Shown here: piece after piece, positions 1-6,937 of the stretch
Layout of the letters: every line of letters starts with the position of its first letter
How positions within the stretch are numbered: position 1 is the first letter of the stretch
DNA from: Bacteroidota bacterium
GTDB taxonomy: Bacteria; Bacteroidota; Bacteroidia; Chitinophagales; Chitinophagaceae
DNA length: 11,123 nucleotides
Direction of reading: 5' to 3'
NCBI GenBank assembly: GCA_023436425.1
Contig: JAEZJD010000201.1
Span: forward strand, 1-11,123
Program-made: the position numbers and the translations under genes
The notes under the pieces: generated by a model
What the model was told of the DNA's origin: nothing
Databases searched by the model: none
The model's input: only the letters and a program-made list of their open reading frames with translations

Positions 1-2226
1 AAATATCCTGAAAAAGTTGCACCGCCGGAAGTGAAAGGAACGATCGGTGAAAAAATTGTAAACGATGCGATCTCCGGTTCATATCCATATGCAGTGCTGT
101 CCACAGGCACATTCGCAAAAGCCGCAGGCGTACCTTTTTTGCAAAACACACTTGTTTATATACCCGATGATCCGGCACTTGGCGAGTTCAGAGAAGACTA
201 CAAAAACAGCCTCGCTTTTCTGGAGCTGCGAACAATAGTGGCCGATCCGGAGGCAAAAACATACAACACGCATGAATTGGTTTTCAAGTTGAATGAAACT
301 TCCGATAAGCTTGTGGATCAAAGGGCGGTGTTGCGGGCACGGCTACTGGACAACTTTATTATGGATTTCGACCGCCACGAAGACCAATGGGTGTGGGTGG
401 AAAAGAAAATTGGAGACCGCAGACAATATTATGTGGTACCGAAAGATCGTGACCAGAGTTTGTTTAAACTCACAGGATTGGTACGCCTCGCTACAGGTAA
501 TGTGACTTTGGGACCTGTGCAGGGCTTGAGAGCACAAGCAAAGGACATTAAAACGTTCAACTATTCGGCACGCGACTTTGACCGCAGATTTTTAAATGAG
601 CCTGATGAAAAGCTTTGGCGTGAAGAAATTGAACATCTTCTGGCTGCAGTTTCCGACGACGTCATTGACGCGGCTCTGTCCCGTCAGCCGAAGGAAATAC
701 AGAATGGCGCAAAAAATATTGCTGAAATATTGAAGGAACGCCGATCATTTTTCAGAGATGAAATGATCGAGTACTATCGTTTTTTGTCAAAAACAGTTTC
801 CATTCCTGCCTCGAATGACGCAGAGCAGTTCACGGTAACTCAGAACAGCGACGGCAGTGTGCTTGTGGTGGTGCAACAAATGAAAGACGGTGCTCCTTCG
901 TTCGAAATATATCGCCGCTTGTTTGATCCCGCTGTTACTGAAGAAATAAGATTGTATGGACTAGAAAACGACGACAAATTCATCGTCACCGGTAGTTCGA
1001 GTCCAATTCTAATTAGAACTATTGGGGGACCGGGGAAAGACAGTTTCATTAATGAGTCGCCAGGAAATAACGTGATCGCATATGATGTGTCGTGGGAGGA
1101 CAACTTGATAACCGGAAACGTTCGCAACAAAATTTCAAATGATCCGATGAACAATGAATATCGTCAACGTTCCATGTTGTACAATTCATCAGGTCTCGGA
1201 ATTACAGGGGATATTTCCGGTGGCATTTTTCTCGGACCAACTTTTACCGTAGTTACGCATGGTTTCAGGAAAGAACCTTATGCCAGCAAACATTTCATTG
1301 CCGCGACCAGAGCCTTAAACGGAAATTTTTACCGGTTCAAATACGATGCGGATTTTATCGGTAAAAAAACCGATGTTTTATGGCGAAGCGATCTGCGGCT
1401 ACCCACAATCAGAACCAATTTTTTTGGCTACGGCAACGACAACAGAGTTTACAACAGCGATATGTCCGAGCTGGATTTCCGGGCACGTTACACCATTGCA
1501 GATATGGCGCTGCTGCTTAACGCCAAAATTTCTCCTGCATTTCGTTTGAAGGTTGGACCTGTGCTGCAATATTTTAAATTGTCAGATGATCAAAATGCAG
1601 GAAAGTATGTTAAGTCAATCTTTCCCGAGAATAGTGTAAATGCAGATCTATACAACGGCATGTGGTTTGGCGGTGGCGAGTTGCGTGGAGAATTGAATGC
1701 TGTCAATAATCAATTGATTCCGGCGAGAGGAGTTCGGCTCAATGCATTTGCACGCCCACTCTACGGGTTTGACAATGGTAACGTGCTTACGCAAACGGGA
1801 GGTAATCTATCATTTTACACCGATTTTCTGGCAAAGAATAAGATTGTATTTGCCACGTCTTTCGGTGCAGGTCACAACATTGGTGATTTTGAATTTGTGC
1901 AGGCGCAGTATATCGGCTTGAAACAAAATTTGCGTGCATATCGCTGGCAACGTTTTGCAGGTCGCACGAGAGCGTATAACAACACCGAGTTGCGCACAAA
2001 CTTTGGCGATCTCAATTTGTATTTGGTCAAAGGCCCGTTTGGCTTAATCGGGTTTCACGATATAGCGAGAGTTTGGTCAGATGGCGAAGACTCGGATACA
2101 TGGCATGAAGGTTACGGGGGCGGACTTTGGATGGCGCCATTTTCCAAATTTGTTGTGGTGGGTACGCTAGGGTTTTCGAACGAAGAGAAGTTATTGCCAC
2201 AGGTAAACTTTGGGTTCCAATTTTAA
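1..2226 (+). CDS. Kinase-like/Omp85-type barrel outer-membrane protein (5' partial)
   Basis: The frame is open to the left edge, so this is the C-terminal 741 residues of a longer protein; the GTG at 31 is an internal valine, not a start. Fragment residues 1-170 hold a conserved block ending in FDRHEDQW (123-130) and PKDRDQSLF (about 146-154). This motif pair resembles the catalytic loop and metal-binding loop of CotH/HipA-like atypical kinases. A short beta segment follows with LYGLENDD and IGGPGKDSF, typical of this Bacteroidota family. From about residue 390 alternating hydrophobic/aromatic strands form an Omp85/BamA-like barrel, with LRAY (644-647), NTELR, and a C-terminal FGFQF consistent with a BAM-recognised beta-signal. 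From memory of the family, relatives often carry an N-terminal calcineurin-like phosphoesterase domain, which would lie outside the window. Predicted location is the outer membrane. The barrel assignment is fairly secure, the kinase reading is inference, and the substrate is unknown. The small gene 12 bases downstream is probably co-transcribed. Confidence 0.75.
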   Translation, partial: KYPEKVAPPEVKGTIGEKIVNDAISGSYPYAVLSTGTFAKAAGVPFLQNTLVYIPDDPALGEFREDYKNSLAFLELRTIVADPEAKTYNTHELVFKLNETSDKLVDQRAVLRARLLDNFIMDFDRHEDQWVWVEKKIGDRRQYYVVPKDRDQSLFKLTGLVRLATGNVTLGPVQGLRAQAKDIKTFNYSARDFDRRFLNEPDEKLWREEIEHLLAAVSDDVIDAALSRQPKEIQNGAKNIAEILKERRSFFRDEMIEYYRFLSKTVSIPASNDAEQFTVTQNSDGSVLVVVQQMKDGAPSFEIYRRLFDPAVTEEIRLYGLENDDKFIVTGSSSPILIRTIGGPGKDSFINESPGNNVIAYDVSWEDNLITGNVRNKISNDPMNNEYRQRSMLYNSSGLGITGDISGGIFLGPTFTVVTHGFRKEPYASKHFIAATRALNGNFYRFKYDADFIGKKTDVLWRSDLRLPTIRTNFFGYGNDNRVYNSDMSELDFRARYTIADMALLLNAKISPAFRLKVGPVLQYFKLSDDQNAGKYVKSIFPENSVNADLYNGMWFGGGELRGELNAVNNQLIPARGVRLNAFARPLYGFDNGNVLTQTGGNLSFYTDFLAKNKIVFATSFGAGHNIGDFEFVQAQYIGLKQNLRAYRWQRFAGRTRAYNNTELRTNFGDLNLYLVKGPFGLIGFHDIARVWSDGEDSDTWHEGYGGGLWMAPFSKFVVVGTLGFSNEEKLLPQVNFGFQF

Positions 2227-2238
2227 ATTATCAGACGC

Positions 2239-2736
2239 ATGAAATTGTTTTTCTTATTGATTGTGCTGCCTGTCCTGAGCTTTTCGCAGACGGTGCATGT
2301 AGACGACGATGAGGTGGAATATAAAGGAGAAGAAAAGGTTTCCGGAGTGTCCGGTTCTGAAATTAGCAGTCGGCTTGCAACCGTGTTGTCTTCGCTGGAC
2401 TTGAAGGGCATTGAACTGGTAAAAAATAGCACTGACGGAGAAACATACACCGGTAAAATCCGCCTCACAACACCTTACGAAATCATTAGAGCAATGTCGT
2501 TCAAAATGAAATTGGAAAGTTCGGAGGGCAAGTATTCCTACAAAATAGATAATGTGCAATTAAGTGAAAGACTAAGAGGAGAGGAGGCGAAAAAGACATC
2601 TTCTGAGGATATGATTGATACGCTGGAAGAAGCGGGAAAAACAGCCTCTGAAATGGAAAAAATTTTGAACGAGTTTGACATGCGTATACAGCAGCTGCTG
2701 GTTTTTATCAGGAAAGGCGTATCGGCTCAGAGGTAA
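2239..2736 (+). CDS. Small secreted hypothetical protein, possibly DUF4468-like
   Basis: This encodes 165 residues with a clear signal peptide: MKLFFLLIVLPVLSFSQ, with probable cleavage near residue 16-17. The mature protein starts with an acidic stretch (VDDDEVEYKGEEK). It continues into an alpha/beta region with strands such as TYTGKIRL and KYSYKIDNVQL, and ends in a charged helical tail (about 112-165) likely to form an amphipathic or coiled-coil helix. The alternation and the K-Y-S-Y-K-I-D-N strand recall the TBP-like fold of DUF4468 proteins of Bacteroidota, but that is a weak resemblance. There is no lipobox cysteine, so it is probably a soluble periplasmic or secreted protein. The ATG follows the upstream stop by 12 bases with no terminator between, so the two genes are probably one unit. 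The function is unknown. Its last 29 bases overlap the end of convergent purC. Confidence 0.75.
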   Translation: MKLFFLLIVLPVLSFSQTVHVDDDEVEYKGEEKVSGVSGSEISSRLATVLSSLDLKGIELVKNSTDGETYTGKIRLTTPYEIIRAMSFKMKLESSEGKYSYKIDNVQLSERLRGEEAKKTSSEDMIDTLEEAGKTASEMEKILNEFDMRIQQLLVFIRKGVSAQR

Positions 2737-3667
2737 AATTTAACTCACTCAATTTTTGCTGGATTTTATTGCGAACTTCATCGTTGGTTAAATTCATCGG
2801 TTGAAATTTACTGCCGGTTACTTTCTCGTATAACTCAACATACCGGTTAGAAATAATTTGAATCCATTCGTCGGTCATTTCGGGAATCTTCTGTCCTTCC
2901 TTTCCCATGAATTCATTTTGAATCAGCCACTCACGAACAAACTCTTTGCTTAACTGCTTTTGCTTTTCGCCCCGCTGCTGGCGCTCATTGAATCCCTCTG
3001 CATAAAAGTATCGCGAGGAATCAGGCGTATGTATTTCATCCATTAATGTGATCTTTCCATCCAGCTTACCGAATTCGTATTTTGTATCCGCAAGTATCAG
3101 CGCTTGTTTTTTTGCTAACTCATTGCCCCGCGCAAATAGATGCAAGGCGAACGATTTTATTTGTTTCCATTCCGTTTCGGTTGCGAGTTGCTGCTCCAAA
3201 ATTTCGGTTTCCGATATGTCTTCATCATGTCCTGCACTTGCCTTTGTTGATGGGGTAATAATTGGCTCGGGGAAAAAGTCGTTTTCCTTTAACCCCTCCG
3301 GCATCAGCACTCCGCAAAGTATGCGTGCGCCGTCGTTGTAGGTGCGCCAGGCATGTCCGCACAAATTGCCGCGTACGACTACCTCAATTTTAAACGGCTC
3401 GCACTTGTATCCAACAGATGCGTTTGGCGCAGGTGTGTCAATCAGCCAATTGGGACAAATGTCCTCTGTTGCAGTCAGCATATACGCGGCTACCTGGTTG
3501 AGCACTTGTCCCTTGTACGGAATCGGGCGGGGAAGAATAACGTCGAATGCGGAGATGCGATCGGACGCGATCATTACCAATATGCTGTCCGCAATTGTGT
3601 AGACGTCGCGGACCTTGCCTTTGTAGAACGAAGTTTGTCCTGCAAACATTTGATCTTTCATACGCAT
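2708..3667 (-). CDS. purC: Phosphoribosylaminoimidazole-succinocarboxamide synthase (SAICAR synthetase)
   Basis: PurC joins CAIR and aspartate using ATP to give SAICAR in de novo purine synthesis, in the cytoplasm. With the ATG at 3667 the protein has 319 residues. Visible family motifs are GKVRD (17-21), ASDRISAFD (34-42), VVRGNLCGHAWRTY (97-110), PSTKA (139-143), the second SAICAR synthetase signature ILADTKYEFG (191-200), and DEIHTPDSSRYF (210-221). The length fits the longer form seen in Bacteroidota and yeast rather than the roughly 240-residue Escherichia coli form. The frame stays open upstream to a TTG at 3715, but those 16 extra residues (LNFRWVISKKNEF...) do not look like the family N-terminus. 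ATGs at 3667 and 3661 both place the conserved FAGQTSFYKGKVRD block about 10 residues in, and I cannot choose firmly between them. The gene runs convergent to and overlaps the small secreted gene, and is divergent from the TonB receptor gene. Confidence 0.96.
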   Translation of the reverse strand: MRMKDQMFAGQTSFYKGKVRDVYTIADSILVMIASDRISAFDVILPRPIPYKGQVLNQVAAYMLTATEDICPNWLIDTPAPNASVGYKCEPFKIEVVVRGNLCGHAWRTYNDGARILCGVLMPEGLKENDFFPEPIITPSTKASAGHDEDISETEILEQQLATETEWKQIKSFALHLFARGNELAKKQALILADTKYEFGKLDGKITLMDEIHTPDSSRYFYAEGFNERQQRGEKQKQLSKEFVREWLIQNEFMGKEGQKIPEMTDEWIQIISNRYVELYEKVTGSKFQPMNLTNDEVRNKIQQKLSELNFTSEPIRLS

Positions 3668-3739
3668 GTAAAGGAACTCATTTTTTTTGCTGATCACCCA
3701 TCTAAAATTCAACAACTTATGCCTACTCGCCGAAAATAA

Positions 3740-3749
3740 TTTCCGGAAA
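3740..3749. repeat. Perfect 10-base palindrome in the purC/receptor intergenic region
   Basis: TTTCCGGAAA is a perfect palindrome about 73 bases upstream of the purC ATG and about 95 bases upstream of the receptor ATG. It could be half of a regulatory region with the second palindrome at 3771-3782. A 10-base palindrome can also arise by chance, so any role is unproven. Confidence 0.3.
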
Positions 3750-3770
3750 ATACGCGATATCCTTATTTTT

Positions 3771-3782
3771 CCATTTAAATGG
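3771..3782. promoter_or_regulatory. Perfect 12-base palindrome, candidate operator
   Basis: CCATTTAAATGG is a perfect dyad lying between the divergent purC and TonB-receptor genes, 61 bases before the receptor ATG. The AAATG half is repeated at 3784-3788 and 3794-3798. Its position and symmetry suit a dimeric DNA-binding protein. No known consensus (Fur box, PurR site) is matched, so the regulator is unknown. Confidence 0.35.
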
Positions 3783-3817
3783 CAAATGATTATAAATGCT
3801 TGCTGTTGATCATTGCC
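3781..3817 (+). promoter_or_regulatory. Imperfect hairpin in the upstream/leader region of the TonB receptor gene
   Basis: GGCAAATGAT (3781-3790) pairs with ATCATTGCC (3809-3817) through nine base pairs with one bulged A, enclosing an 18-base loop. It ends 26 bases before the receptor ATG and shares its first two bases with the 12-base palindrome. If transcription starts upstream of it, it would be a stem in the mRNA leader; otherwise it could be a spaced operator. It has no U-tract, so it is not a terminator, and it matches no riboswitch I recognise. Confidence 0.35.
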
Positions 3818-3843
3818 CTGGAAACAAAACTAAAATTCAATTT

Positions 3844-6768
3844 ATGAGAAAAGTCTTCTGCTTTTCTGCTGTAATCATTGCAGCATTATTTTCTTTTACC
3901 TCAGCACTGGCACAGGCAGTTACAATTACCGGAACGGTTCGCAACGCATCGGCGAACGCCGAAGTAATCCCTTCTGTTTCGGTCGCGGTAAAGGGTAGCT
4001 CTCGTGGCGTGTTTACGGACGCCAATGGAAATTTTAAAATCACGGTGCCAGGTGTGCCCGTGACACTCGTTTTTACTTCAGTTGGTTTTGCCCAGCAGGA
4101 AGTTACGGTGACCAGTGCAGACGCTCCGGTGATTGTGGATTTTGTTCCAAGTAACTCTCTGGGTCAGGAGGTGGTAGTTTCAGCTACGAGGACGCCGCAA
4201 CGTATTTTAGAATCGCCCGTTTCAATAGAACGGGTGAGCCTTGCCACAATCAAAAATGCAGCGGAACCAAACTATTACGATGTTGTCAAAAATCTAAAAG
4301 GCGTTGACCTGATCACATCCAGCTTTACTTTTAAAACTGTCGGTACACGTGGATTTAACGGGAGCGGCAATCTACGCTTTAACCAATTGGTGGATGGAAT
4401 GGACAACCAGGCTCCCGGTTTAAACTTTTCTGTAGGCTCAATCGTTGGTCCTACTGAACTGGATGTTGACAATATGGAATTGCTGCAAGGTGCCTCCTCG
4501 GCGCTTTATGGTTCCGGCGGTACAAACGGTACTTTACTGCTTTCCAGCAAAAGTCCTTTTAGTCACCAGGGCTTTAGCTTCCAGGTAAAGCAAGGCATTA
4601 ATCATATCAATAGCAACAGGGGAAAGCCTGCACCTTATTATGATTGGGCATTGCGGTGGGGTAAAACTGTGGGTGAAAAGTTTGCATTCAAACTTTCTGG
4701 TCAGATGATCAAAGCCGAGGACTGGATAGCTGATGACACAAGGAACATTTTACGTAATAATGTGTTCAGCTCATTGAAATCAGGTGACCGCAGTACTGAT
4801 CCTAATTATGACGGAGTGAATGTTTTTGGAGATGAGGCTAGTGCAAGCATGGCTTACCTTGCACAAGCTGTACGAGCACAGGTAGCAGCTAGTGCCGGCC
4901 CAGCTTTTCCTACCGTAGATGCAGCATTGAACCAAATGATTGCCGGTGGGCTGACGTATGCTCAAATACAAGCTCAATTCGCAGCCAATCCATCACTTGC
5001 ACCGTTAGCAAGTTATTTGCCGTTTCTTGTGCCTACGAGTACTTTGCCAACAAATCCATACAGAACTCTTTTGGTAAATACCTCAAATGGAGGCTTTGTT
5101 AGTCGTACCGGTTACGATGAGCGGGATTTAGTTGATTACGGTGCATTCAACTTGAAGTTGAACGGGGGGCTTTACTATAAAATTACAAGCGGCATCGAAG
5201 CTTCACTTACGGGCAACTGGGGTACAGGTACTACCGTGTACACGGGAGCAGACAGGTATGCATTGAAGAATTTAATCATGGGGCAATACAAAGCAGAACT
5301 TAGAGGAAACAGATGGTTTTTGAGAGCTTATACCACGCAGGAAAACTCAGGCGATTCGTATACAGCTACTACTGCTGCACTTTTTATAAATAATTTTTGG
5401 AAGCCAAATGCGACGTGGTTTCAGCAGTACACGGGGACGTATTCCACATTAAGAATGAATGGAATGAATGAAGCCCAGGCTCATGCCGCTGCCAGAACTG
5501 CTGCTGACCAGGGTCGTTTGTTACCTGGCACACAGGGCTTTGCTGATGCATTCGATAAAGCAACAAGCACCAGCATTAATGACGGAGGTGCCCGTTTCAA
5601 TGATCAAACAGATTTATACCATTATGAAGGCCAGTACAACTTTAAGGAAATGATACCTGTGGTGGACGTGGTGGTAGGTGCTAGCTACAGATTATATAAG
5701 CTGAACTCACACGGTACCATTTTCTCCGATACTCTTGGTGCTATAAAAATTCCTGAAACGGGTGGATATGTTCAACTTCAAAAGGGATTTTTGAATGACG
5801 CGTTGAAGTTTACAGTTTCTGGCCGGTACGACAAGCAAAAGAATTTTGACGGCAGGTTCACACCGAGAGCAACAGCACTGATTAAGGTGGCGCCAAATAA
5901 TAATGTGCGCCTTTCCTTTCAAACAGCTTATCGTTTTCCGTCCAACCAGGACCAGTACATTAACTTACTTACAGGTGGCGCTAATCGCTTGATTGGTGGT
6001 CTGCCTGAATTTGAAAGTTATTTCAACTTTACAGGAAACCCTGCATACACATCTGAAAGCATCGTCGCTTATCGAAATTCAATTGCTGCAGGTGCGCCAA
6101 ATCCTACACTGTTGAAGACATCTCAATTCAAGTACATTAAGCCGGAAAGGGTTAGTTCTTATGAAATTGGTTATCGGGGCTTGCTTACGTCCAGCCTGTT
6201 GGTGGACGCTTACACGTACTATAGCATCTATAATGATTTTATCGGCCGTGTAGCAGTAGGAAGAGGCGCAAGCGGCAACCCTTCAAGAGCACCGATTGAT
6301 CTTGCAAGTCCATTTACGACAAACAACATTTCATTTGTTCAAAATACTGATCAGGAGGTGAAGGGTTTTGGCTGGGGTATTAGTGCAAATTACCAGGCTA
6401 CCGGCGGCTTTGCTTTCAATGCAAACGTATCTTCAGATAAGTTGAGAGACGTTCCTGCAAACATGGTTACATTCTTTAACACTCCTGAATTGAGGTTTAA
6501 TGTTGGAGTAGGGAATCAAAATTTGTACAAAGGACTTGGCTTCAATCTGCAGGCTCGTTGGCAGGATAAAGTGTATTGGGAAGGCACATTCGGAACAGGA
6601 GAAATCCCTGCATTCACAACTGTTGACGGACAAATCAGCTACAAGTTATCACCAAAAAGCATGATCAAATTAGGTGGCTCAAATCTGTTTAATAACTATT
6701 ACCGAAGCGCATTCGGAAATCCGCAGGTCGGTGGTATTTATTATCTGAGTTTCTCTTACGGATTATAA
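3844..6768 (+). CDS. TonB-dependent outer-membrane receptor with carboxypeptidase-regulatory-like N-domain
   Basis: This 974-residue outer-membrane transporter would take up a large or scarce ligand using TonB-ExbBD energy; the ligand cannot be named. The ATG at 3844 begins a clean signal peptide (MRKVFCFSAVIIAALFSFTSALA, cleavage near 23-24). The open frame extends back to 3796, but its extra 16 residues would spoil that signal. Residues about 26-105 form the carboxypeptidase-regulatory-like domain (ITGTVRN, GVFTDANGNFKI, LVFTSVGF). A TonB-box-like EVVVSATR lies at 109-116. The plug runs to about 240 and includes VDGMDNQAPG, ELDVDNMELLQGASSALYG and the NGTLLLSSK end. The rest is barrel, ending YYLSFSYGL. 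Two Ala/Gln-rich segments (about 330-397 and 542-577) interrupt the barrel pattern and are probably long extracellular loops. No susD-like lipoprotein gene adjoins it, so it is not a typical SusCD pair. A strong terminator follows 24 bases after the stop, so the gene is probably transcribed alone. Confidence 0.93.
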   Translation: MRKVFCFSAVIIAALFSFTSALAQAVTITGTVRNASANAEVIPSVSVAVKGSSRGVFTDANGNFKITVPGVPVTLVFTSVGFAQQEVTVTSADAPVIVDFVPSNSLGQEVVVSATRTPQRILESPVSIERVSLATIKNAAEPNYYDVVKNLKGVDLITSSFTFKTVGTRGFNGSGNLRFNQLVDGMDNQAPGLNFSVGSIVGPTELDVDNMELLQGASSALYGSGGTNGTLLLSSKSPFSHQGFSFQVKQGINHINSNRGKPAPYYDWALRWGKTVGEKFAFKLSGQMIKAEDWIADDTRNILRNNVFSSLKSGDRSTDPNYDGVNVFGDEASASMAYLAQAVRAQVAASAGPAFPTVDAALNQMIAGGLTYAQIQAQFAANPSLAPLASYLPFLVPTSTLPTNPYRTLLVNTSNGGFVSRTGYDERDLVDYGAFNLKLNGGLYYKITSGIEASLTGNWGTGTTVYTGADRYALKNLIMGQYKAELRGNRWFLRAYTTQENSGDSYTATTAALFINNFWKPNATWFQQYTGTYSTLRMNGMNEAQAHAAARTAADQGRLLPGTQGFADAFDKATSTSINDGGARFNDQTDLYHYEGQYNFKEMIPVVDVVVGASYRLYKLNSHGTIFSDTLGAIKIPETGGYVQLQKGFLNDALKFTVSGRYDKQKNFDGRFTPRATALIKVAPNNNVRLSFQTAYRFPSNQDQYINLLTGGANRLIGGLPEFESYFNFTGNPAYTSESIVAYRNSIAAGAPNPTLLKTSQFKYIKPERVSSYEIGYRGLLTSSLLVDAYTYYSIYNDFIGRVAVGRGASGNPSRAPIDLASPFTTNNISFVQNTDQEVKGFGWGISANYQATGGFAFNANVSSDKLRDVPANMVTFFNTPELRFNVGVGNQNLYKGLGFNLQARWQDKVYWEGTFGTGEIPAFTTVDGQISYKLSPKSMIKLGGSNLFNNYYRSAFGNPQVGGIYYLSFSYGL

Positions 6769-6791
6769 CTTATGGGCTTGCTAGGAAACTG

Positions 6792-6822
6792 AAAAAGCCA
6801 CCCAACTCGGGTGGCTTTTTTT
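6792..6822 (+). terminator. Rho-independent terminator of the TonB receptor gene
   Basis: AAAAAGCCACCC (6792-6803), loop AACTC, then GGGTGGC (6809-6815) followed by seven T (6816-6822). The GC core is seven perfect base pairs, extended by A-T pairing. It lies 24 bases after the receptor stop. The A-tract on the 5' side means it could also stop transcripts coming from the minus strand. Confidence 0.93.
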
Positions 6823-6889
6823 GAAGGTTTTAAAATCCTGTTTAAATAATTCTTTGTGAATGAAACTTATCGTGCCAGTGATTTTCAAT

Positions 6890-6919
6890 AAAAAAGCTGC
6901 TCAATAAGAGCAGCTTTTT
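6890..6919 (-). terminator. Rho-independent terminator of the coiled-coil gene, likely bidirectional
   Basis: AAAAAGCTGCTC (6891-6902), loop AATAA, GAGCAGCTTTTT (6908-6919) form a perfect 12-base-pair stem. On the minus strand the GC-rich core is followed by six T (complement of 6890-6895), 18 bases after the stop of the minus-strand gene ending at 6938. On the plus strand it also ends in five T, so it backs up the receptor terminator. Confidence 0.9.
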
Positions 6920-6937
6920 CTTTTGGTGCTTCATAGA

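Noticed and set aside
1..30. GTG at 31 as the start of the first gene
   Set aside because: The frame is open to position 1 and conserved family sequence begins at once, so the gene is cut by the window edge.
3668..3715. Upstream extension of purC to a TTG codon at 3715
   Set aside because: The extra residues do not resemble the family N-terminus, and ATGs at 3667 and 3661 fit the expected distance to the conserved block.
3353..3739. 128-codon plus-strand open frame, with 3048-3341 and 3342-3602, antisense to purC
   Set aside because: They lie opposite a well-conserved purC, have no recognisable protein features, and reflect the codon pattern of the real gene.
3668..3843. Riboswitch (purine or cobalamin type) upstream of purC or the TonB receptor gene
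   Set aside because: The 176-base gap shows no conserved riboswitch core that I recognise; only simple dyads are present.
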